NCBI GenBank assembly: GCA_012026715.1
Contig: VEPB01000249.1
Coordinates: 1 to 5,987 of the forward strand
Length of the DNA stretch: 5,987 bases
Source of the DNA: Methylococcaceae bacterium
GTDB taxonomy: Bacteria > Pseudomonadota > Gammaproteobacteria > Methylococcales > Methylococcaceae
Direction: 5' to 3'
Shown here: positions 1 through 3,375 of the stretch, in pieces
Position numbering within the stretch: the first letter of the stretch is position 1
Layout: every line of letters starts with the position of its first letter
The notes under the pieces: model-generated
What the model was told of the DNA's origin: nothing
Seen by the model: the letters and a program-made list of their open reading frames with translations, nothing else
The model's database searches: none
Made by a program: the position numbers and the translations under genes

Positions 1-108
1 CTGCCTTGTGCCGCCGAGCATTTGGGGGGCAAGGGCCACCGCAACGTGATCTTCGACGTGTGGAGCGGACACGTCTGGGTCAAACACCCGAAATTGCAAT
101 CTTCCTAG
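1..108 (+). CDS. cheD: Chemoreceptor glutamine deamidase CheD, 3' end only
   Basis: The first 35 codons of the window, in frame 1, end at a TAG stop (106-108). The visible tail contains LGGKGHRNVIFDVWSGHVWV, which fits the CheD C-terminus: a GG..GR-like turn, then a strand of the V-I-F type, then a short G.V.V strand. CheD deamidates specific glutamines in the cytoplasmic helices of chemoreceptors, making them methylatable, and in some species works together with CheC. The catalytic Cys/His/Thr residues lie upstream of the window and cannot be checked. The gene ends 17 bases before cheB, and the cheD-cheB order is common in proteobacterial chemotaxis operons, which supports the call. Identity rests on a short tail plus context. 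Confidence 0.82.
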   Translation: MPCAAEHLGGKGHRNVIFDVWSGHVWVKHPKLQSS

Positions 109-111
109 TAC

Positions 112-117
112 GGAGAG
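112..117 (+). promoter_or_regulatory. Ribosome binding site of cheB
   Basis: GGAGAG lies 8 bases before the ATG at 126. It decides the cheB start: the same frame is open back to position 6, but that extension overlaps the cheD reading frame and has no chemotaxis homology. The N-terminus from 126 (MANRIKVMVVDD) starts exactly where a receiver domain should. Confidence 0.85.
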
Positions 118-125
118 TTTCAACC

Positions 126-1190
126 ATGGCTAACCGAATCAAAGTAATGGTGGTCGACGACTCGGCCGTGGTGCGACAGGTCCTCACCAGCATCCTCGCC
201 GACGATCCGGGCATCGAAGTTATCGGTGCAGCCCCCGATCCGATCTTCGCCCTCGACAAGATGAACAAGAACTGGCCGGACGTCATCGTGCTGGATGTGG
301 AAATGCCGCGCATGGACGGTATCACCTTCCTGAGGAAGCTGATGGCGGAACGGCCGACGCCGGTAGTGATCTGCTCGACCCTCACCGAGAAAGGGGCGGA
401 AACGACTATGCAAGCCATGGCTGCCGGCGCTGTCGCCATCGTCACCAAGCCTAAGGTCGGTCTCAAGCAATACCTGCAGGAAAGTTCGGAGGAACTCTTT
501 CAGGCGATCCGCGGCGCGGCCCGGGCCAATTTGCGCCGTATCAAGGCCTCGCCGACGCCGCTCAATCCGGCGCCGAAACTGTCGGCCGACGCTATCCTGG
601 CCCCGGCCAACCAGGCCATGGCTCAAACCACCGACCACGTGGTTGCCATAGGCACTTCCACCGGCGGTACCCAGGCCCTGGAAGAGGTGCTGACCGCCCT
701 GCCGCGGGTCTGTGCCGGCATGGTGATCGTCCAGCATATGCCGGAGAAATTCACCGGTGCCTTCGCCGCCCGCCTCGATGGATTGTGTCAGGTGGAGGTG
801 CGCGAGGCCCAGAACGGCGACCGGGTCATCCCCGGGCGGGCGCTGATCGCTCCCGGTGGCCGCCACATGCTGCTGCGCCGCAGCGGCGCCCAATACCATG
901 TGGAGGTGGTCGATGGACCGCCGGTCAGCCGTCACCGCCCCTCGGTGGATGTGCTGTTCCGGTCGGTGGCCAAGAGCGCCGGCAAGAACGCCTTGGGGAT
1001 CATCATGACCGGCATGGGTGACGATGGCGCCCGCGGCCTCAAGGAAATGCACGAAATGGGCGCCCGTACGGTAGCCCAGGACGAGGCCACCTGCATCGTT
1101 TACGGCATGCCCAAGGAAGCGGTGAAACTGGGTGCGGTCGATCGCATCGTCCCATTGGAACGCATTCCTCAGGAAATCCTCGCCGCCTGA
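126..1190 (+). CDS. cheB: Protein-glutamate methylesterase/glutaminase CheB (receiver + methylesterase)
   Basis: This 354-residue protein is of normal CheB length. It hydrolyses methyl-glutamate esters on chemoreceptors and can deamidate glutamines; phosphorylation by CheA activates it. Residues 1-125 form the receiver domain: acidic pair D11/D12, phosphoacceptor D57 in LDVEMPRMDG, S84/T85 on strand 4 and K108 in the TKP motif. A linker of about 45 residues rich in Pro and Ala follows. The methylesterase domain (about 170-352) shows the full catalytic triad: S178 in GTSTGG, H204 in QHMP and D300 in MTGMGDDG. The spacings (26 and 96 residues) equal those of the enteric enzyme triad (S164, H190, D286). 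The start at ATG 126 is set by the GGAGAG site. The gene lies 17 bases after cheD, so the two are very likely co-transcribed. Nothing suggests loss of activity. Confidence 0.97.
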   Translation: MANRIKVMVVDDSAVVRQVLTSILADDPGIEVIGAAPDPIFALDKMNKNWPDVIVLDVEMPRMDGITFLRKLMAERPTPVVICSTLTEKGAETTMQAMAAGAVAIVTKPKVGLKQYLQESSEELFQAIRGAARANLRRIKASPTPLNPAPKLSADAILAPANQAMAQTTDHVVAIGTSTGGTQALEEVLTALPRVCAGMVIVQHMPEKFTGAFAARLDGLCQVEVREAQNGDRVIPGRALIAPGGRHMLLRRSGAQYHVEVVDGPPVSRHRPSVDVLFRSVAKSAGKNALGIIMTGMGDDGARGLKEMHEMGARTVAQDEATCIVYGMPKEAVKLGAVDRIVPLERIPQEILAA

Positions 1191-1388
1191 ACGGAGACTG
1201 TGCCGGAGGTCGGCGGCAGTCACTAAGCCAGGCCAAAGCGAACGCTCCTCGGGTTAGCGACTAGACTTACCTCCATATCCGAACTGGCCATTGGGTCGCT
1301 GTCTCTCCGATTGAACTCAGATCTTTCGGGGTCAGTTGACGAACGACGGCGCGAGGTTCGGACAATCGAGACCGCCGGACCGATTCTT
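1191..1388. other. Non-coding gap between cheB and the repeat element
   Basis: No convincing gene was found on either strand; the short minus-strand frames here have no ribosome binding site and no recognisable protein. There is no clear terminator after cheB: GCCG/CGGC at 1202-1214 is a 4-bp stem without a T run, and AGCGAACGCT at 1237-1246 is too small. The best promoter-like pair is TTGACG (1336-1341) and GACAAT (1361-1366), separated by 19 bases. The -35 box is good but the -10 box is poor and the spacing long, so this is only a weak candidate for a separate receptor promoter. Confidence 0.5.
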
Positions 1389-1409
1389 AGGGAAGCGCTG
1401 AATAAATCA
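1389..1409 (+). repeat. Left terminal inverted repeat
   Basis: This is the partner of 1523-1543. Of its five mismatches, three are G/T pairs that would still pair in + strand RNA (G1395-T1537, G1397-T1535, T1399-G1533); the other two do not pair (A1404, A1409). Bases 1396-1401 (CGCTGA) also pair locally with 1407-1412 (TCAGCG) around a 5-base ATAAA loop, which competes with the long-range pairing. Confidence 0.6.
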
Positions 1410-1440
1410 GCGACATTTGCGGTGCCGGGATGCATCGCCG

Positions 1441-1467
1441 AAATCGGAGGCTGTAAACCTCTGATTT
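1441..1467 (+). other. Hairpin 1 inside the element
   Basis: AAATCGGAGG (1441-1450) pairs with CCTCTGATTT (1458-1467) around the 7-base loop CTGTAAA. Nine of the ten pairs are Watson-Crick; the tenth (G1446-T1462) is a wobble pair in + strand RNA. No T run follows, so it is unlikely to be an intrinsic terminator. Confidence 0.65.
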
Positions 1468-1472
1468 TGTGA

Positions 1473-1501
1473 GTCGCCGGGAAACCGCGTTTTCCGGTGA
1501 C
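1473..1501 (+). other. Hairpin 2 inside the element
   Basis: GTCGCCGGGAAA (1473-1484) pairs with TTTTCCGGTGAC (1490-1501) around the 5-base loop CCGCG. Ten of the twelve pairs are Watson-Crick and two (G1476-T1498, G1481-T1493) are G.U in + strand RNA. This is the most stable local structure in the gap. It lacks a downstream T tract and is about 97 bases from the receptor start codon. Confidence 0.7.
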
Positions 1502-1522
1502 GGACGCCGAGAAATCCAGGAT

Positions 1523-1543
1523 GGATTAATTCGGTGTTTCCCT
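1523..1543 (-). repeat. Right terminal inverted repeat
   Basis: This is the reverse complement partner of 1389-1409 (16 of 21 identical). It ends in TTTCCCT, mirroring AGGGAA at the left border. The receptor ribosome binding site starts 45 bases further on. Confidence 0.6.
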
Positions 1544-1587
1544 GGGCAACGAAGACAAAACCCAGCGGCGCAGCTAGAAAGCAAACC

Positions 1588-1591
1588 GGAG
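1588..1591 (+). promoter_or_regulatory. Ribosome binding site of the chemoreceptor, fixing a GTG start
   Basis: GGAG stands 6 bases before GTG at 1598. The frame is open further upstream to a GTG at 1469, but that codon lies inside the repeat element, has no ribosome binding site, and would add 43 Arg/Gln-rich residues ahead of the first membrane helix. The 1598 start places the helix at residue 13, the usual position in chemoreceptors. Confidence 0.82.
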
Positions 1592-1597
1592 ACTCAC

Positions 1598-3343
1598 GTG
1601 TCCCTATTCAAGCTTGAATCCATTGGCAACCGCGTCATGGCCGCATTGGCCCTGCTGCTTATCCTCATGGCGGCCGTTCTGTTGACTCTCTACGCCCAGC
1701 GGGACAAGGCTAACCTCATCGAGATAGAGATCCAGTCGGCTCGGGATGCTGTGATGATGGCGGAATCTGTGAGGACCACCACGGCCCGAAAGTGGGAGCT
1801 GGGGGTGTTCTCTCCGGCCCTGTTGCGCAAATACGAGGCCGAGGGCGGTGCCGATGCCAGGGAGAAAATCGTCGGGACCGTTCCCGTGGTCAACGCCTGG
1901 CAGGCCGCTGCCGCCATGGCCAAGCTGGGCGGCTACGAATTCCGCACGCCTCGACAGGGCGCGCGCAATCCGAAAAATGAGCCGGATGCGGTGGAAGCCA
2001 AGGCGTTACAGACGTTGCAGTCAAACTCCCAGCTCACCGAGTACTGGATGATCGACGAGGAGCGCAATGCCCTGCGCTATTTCCGTCCCGTCCGGTTGAC
2101 CCAGGAATGCCTCTACTGCCACGGCGACCCGGCGCAATCGAAGACGGTGTGGGGACGCGACGACGGCAAGGACATCGTCGGCTACGCCATCGACGGCAAA
2201 TCGGTCGGCGACATGCACGGCGCCTTCGAGATCGTCAAACCGCTGGCCAAGGCAGACGCCGCCAGGGCCAAGACCTTGGAATCGGCCGTGCTGCTTGTGG
2301 CGGCCTTCCTCGCGATCATGCTGGGATGGATGCGCTGGACCACTTTGCGCATGATCACCCGTCCCATCGACAACGCCATCGCGCAGTTGCAACAGGCCCA
2401 GCAGTCCCACGACCTCACCTTTCGACTGGAGGATCGGGGCGAGGATGAACTTTCGCGGCTCGGTAGAGCGCTTAACCAGTTTCTGGGATCTCTCCAGATC
2501 CTGATCCGCAAAGTGCATTCGTCCGTGGGGGATGTTGCCCAGGCTGCCGGCATGGTGCGACAGAGCAGCGACCAGACCGCTGCGAGCATGCTGGATCAGC
2601 AAGGCAAGACCGAACAGGTCGCTGCCGCCATGCATCAGATGACCTCCACCGTCGAAGATATTGCCCGCCATGCCACGTCCTGCGCGGAAATGGCTGAACA
2701 TGCGTCGACCGAGTCCCAGAGCGGCAAGGCCGTGGTGGCCAACACCATCGGCTCCATCAATCACTTAGCCAACGAAGTGGAGCGGGCGGCCGAGGTGATT
2801 CGCCAGGTGGAAAGCGACAGCACCCAGATCGGCGCGATCGTCGATGTGGTGCGGGGGATCTCCGAACAAACCAACCTGCTGGCCTTGAATGCCGCCATCG
2901 AAGCGGCCCGGGCCGGCGAACAAGGTCGTGGTTTCGCGGTGGTGGCGGATGAAGTACGCATCCTGGCCAACCGGACCCAGGACGCTACCACCCGTATTCA
3001 AGGGATGATTGCCCAATTGCAAGAAGGTACCCAACAGGCGGTGAAGGTGATGGCGGAAGGCCGCGCCAAGGCCCGCGAGGGTGTCGACGTCGCCGCCAAA
3101 GCGGGTGAATCCCTGGAGGCAATCACCAATGCGGTGTTCGAGATCTCCAATATGAATGCCTCTATTGCGAGCGCCGCCGTGGAGCAGGCGGCGGTATCGG
3201 AGGACATCAACCGCAACGTGCTCAACATCAGCGAAGAAGGCGCTAGAGCCGGGGACTGCGCCCGCGAAACCTCCCGGAGCAGCCAGCAGATGTCGGAGCT
3301 CGCCACCTCGCTGCTGCAGGACGCCAGCGTCTTCAAAGTCTGA
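1598..3343 (+). CDS. Methyl-accepting chemotaxis protein with heme-binding Tll0287-like (DUF3365) sensor domain
   Basis: This 581-residue inner-membrane chemoreceptor starts at GTG. Transmembrane helix 1 is about residues 13-33. The periplasmic sensor spans about 35-227 and carries a c-type heme motif, C171-L-Y-C174-H175, within QECLYCHGDP; the surrounding pattern (YFRPVRLTQECLYCHG) is that of the Tll0287-like/DUF3365 family. Helix 2 is about 230-245, followed by a HAMP domain (about 246-305). The signalling hairpin has its conserved tip at about 421-441 (ISEQTNLLALNAAIEAARAG), which contacts CheA and CheW. The protein ends DASVFKV, with no NWETF-like tether for CheR/CheB. The family link implies sensing of redox state or of a small ligand through heme; the actual signal is unknown. 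Covalent heme attachment needs periplasmic export of the domain, which the topology provides. Proximity to cheD and cheB fits a shared adaptation circuit. The downstream gene starts 32 bases later. Confidence 0.93.
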   Translation: MSLFKLESIGNRVMAALALLLILMAAVLLTLYAQRDKANLIEIEIQSARDAVMMAESVRTTTARKWELGVFSPALLRKYEAEGGADAREKIVGTVPVVNAWQAAAAMAKLGGYEFRTPRQGARNPKNEPDAVEAKALQTLQSNSQLTEYWMIDEERNALRYFRPVRLTQECLYCHGDPAQSKTVWGRDDGKDIVGYAIDGKSVGDMHGAFEIVKPLAKADAARAKTLESAVLLVAAFLAIMLGWMRWTTLRMITRPIDNAIAQLQQAQQSHDLTFRLEDRGEDELSRLGRALNQFLGSLQILIRKVHSSVGDVAQAAGMVRQSSDQTAASMLDQQGKTEQVAAAMHQMTSTVEDIARHATSCAEMAEHASTESQSGKAVVANTIGSINHLANEVERAAEVIRQVESDSTQIGAIVDVVRGISEQTNLLALNAAIEAARAGEQGRGFAVVADEVRILANRTQDATTRIQGMIAQLQEGTQQAVKVMAEGRAKAREGVDVAAKAGESLEAITNAVFEISNMNASIASAAVEQAAVSEDINRNVLNISEEGARAGDCARETSRSSQQMSELATSLLQDASVFKV

Positions 3344-3363
3344 ACAAATGCCGTGAACCGTGA

Positions 3364-3370
3364 AGAGGGA
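3364..3370 (+). promoter_or_regulatory. Ribosome binding site of the Calx-beta gene
   Basis: AGAGGGA lies 5 bases before ATG 3376. An in-frame TGA at 3361-3363 excludes any longer N-terminus, so the protein truly begins MALISVAPAK and has no room for a Sec signal peptide. The gap after the receptor (3344-3375) holds no terminator, so the two genes are probably on one transcript. Confidence 0.8.
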
Positions 3371-3375
3371 CTGGA

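Larger units (their letters stand above)
1389..1543. mobile_element. MITE-like element, 155 bp, with terminal inverted repeats and internal hairpins
   Basis: The ends form an imperfect inverted repeat: 1389-1409 (AGGGAAGCGCTGAATAAATC, then A) matches the reverse complement of 1523-1543 at 16 of 21 positions. The outermost six bases (AGGGAA) are perfect. The GAATAAATC core inside the repeat recalls the terminal repeats of IS5-family (IS903-type) elements; this is a remembered resemblance, not a search result. The unit is far too short for a transposase, contains two hairpins (1441-1467 and 1473-1501), and sits in the gap between two genes, as miniature inverted-repeat elements usually do. No clear target-site duplication is seen (left flank ends CTT, right flank begins GGG), so the exact borders are uncertain. 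An alternative is a REP/BIME-like structural repeat, or a leader RNA that was never mobile. Confidence 0.55.

Noticed and set aside
6..125. N-terminal extension of CheB upstream of ATG 126
   Set aside because: It overlaps the cheD reading frame, has no chemotaxis-like sequence, and a good ribosome binding site precedes 126.
120..1223. Long minus-strand open frame opposite cheB
   Set aside because: It overlaps a gene with a complete, correctly spaced catalytic triad. The translation is rich in His, Gly and Arg with no recognisable domain, the usual shadow of high GC at third codon positions.
1336..1366. Sigma-70 promoter TTGACG/GACAAT for the receptor gene
   Set aside because: The -10 box matches only 4 of 6 and the spacer is 19 bases. 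It is kept as a remark in the gap entry, not called as a promoter.
1403..1444. Possible sigma-28 (flagellar) promoter: TAAATC with GCCGAAAT
   Set aside because: The two boxes are separated by about 26 bases, far from the roughly 11-15 expected, and both lie inside the repeat element.
1473..1501. Hairpin 2 as an intrinsic terminator of cheB
   Set aside because: No T run follows the stem; the next bases are GGACGCCG.
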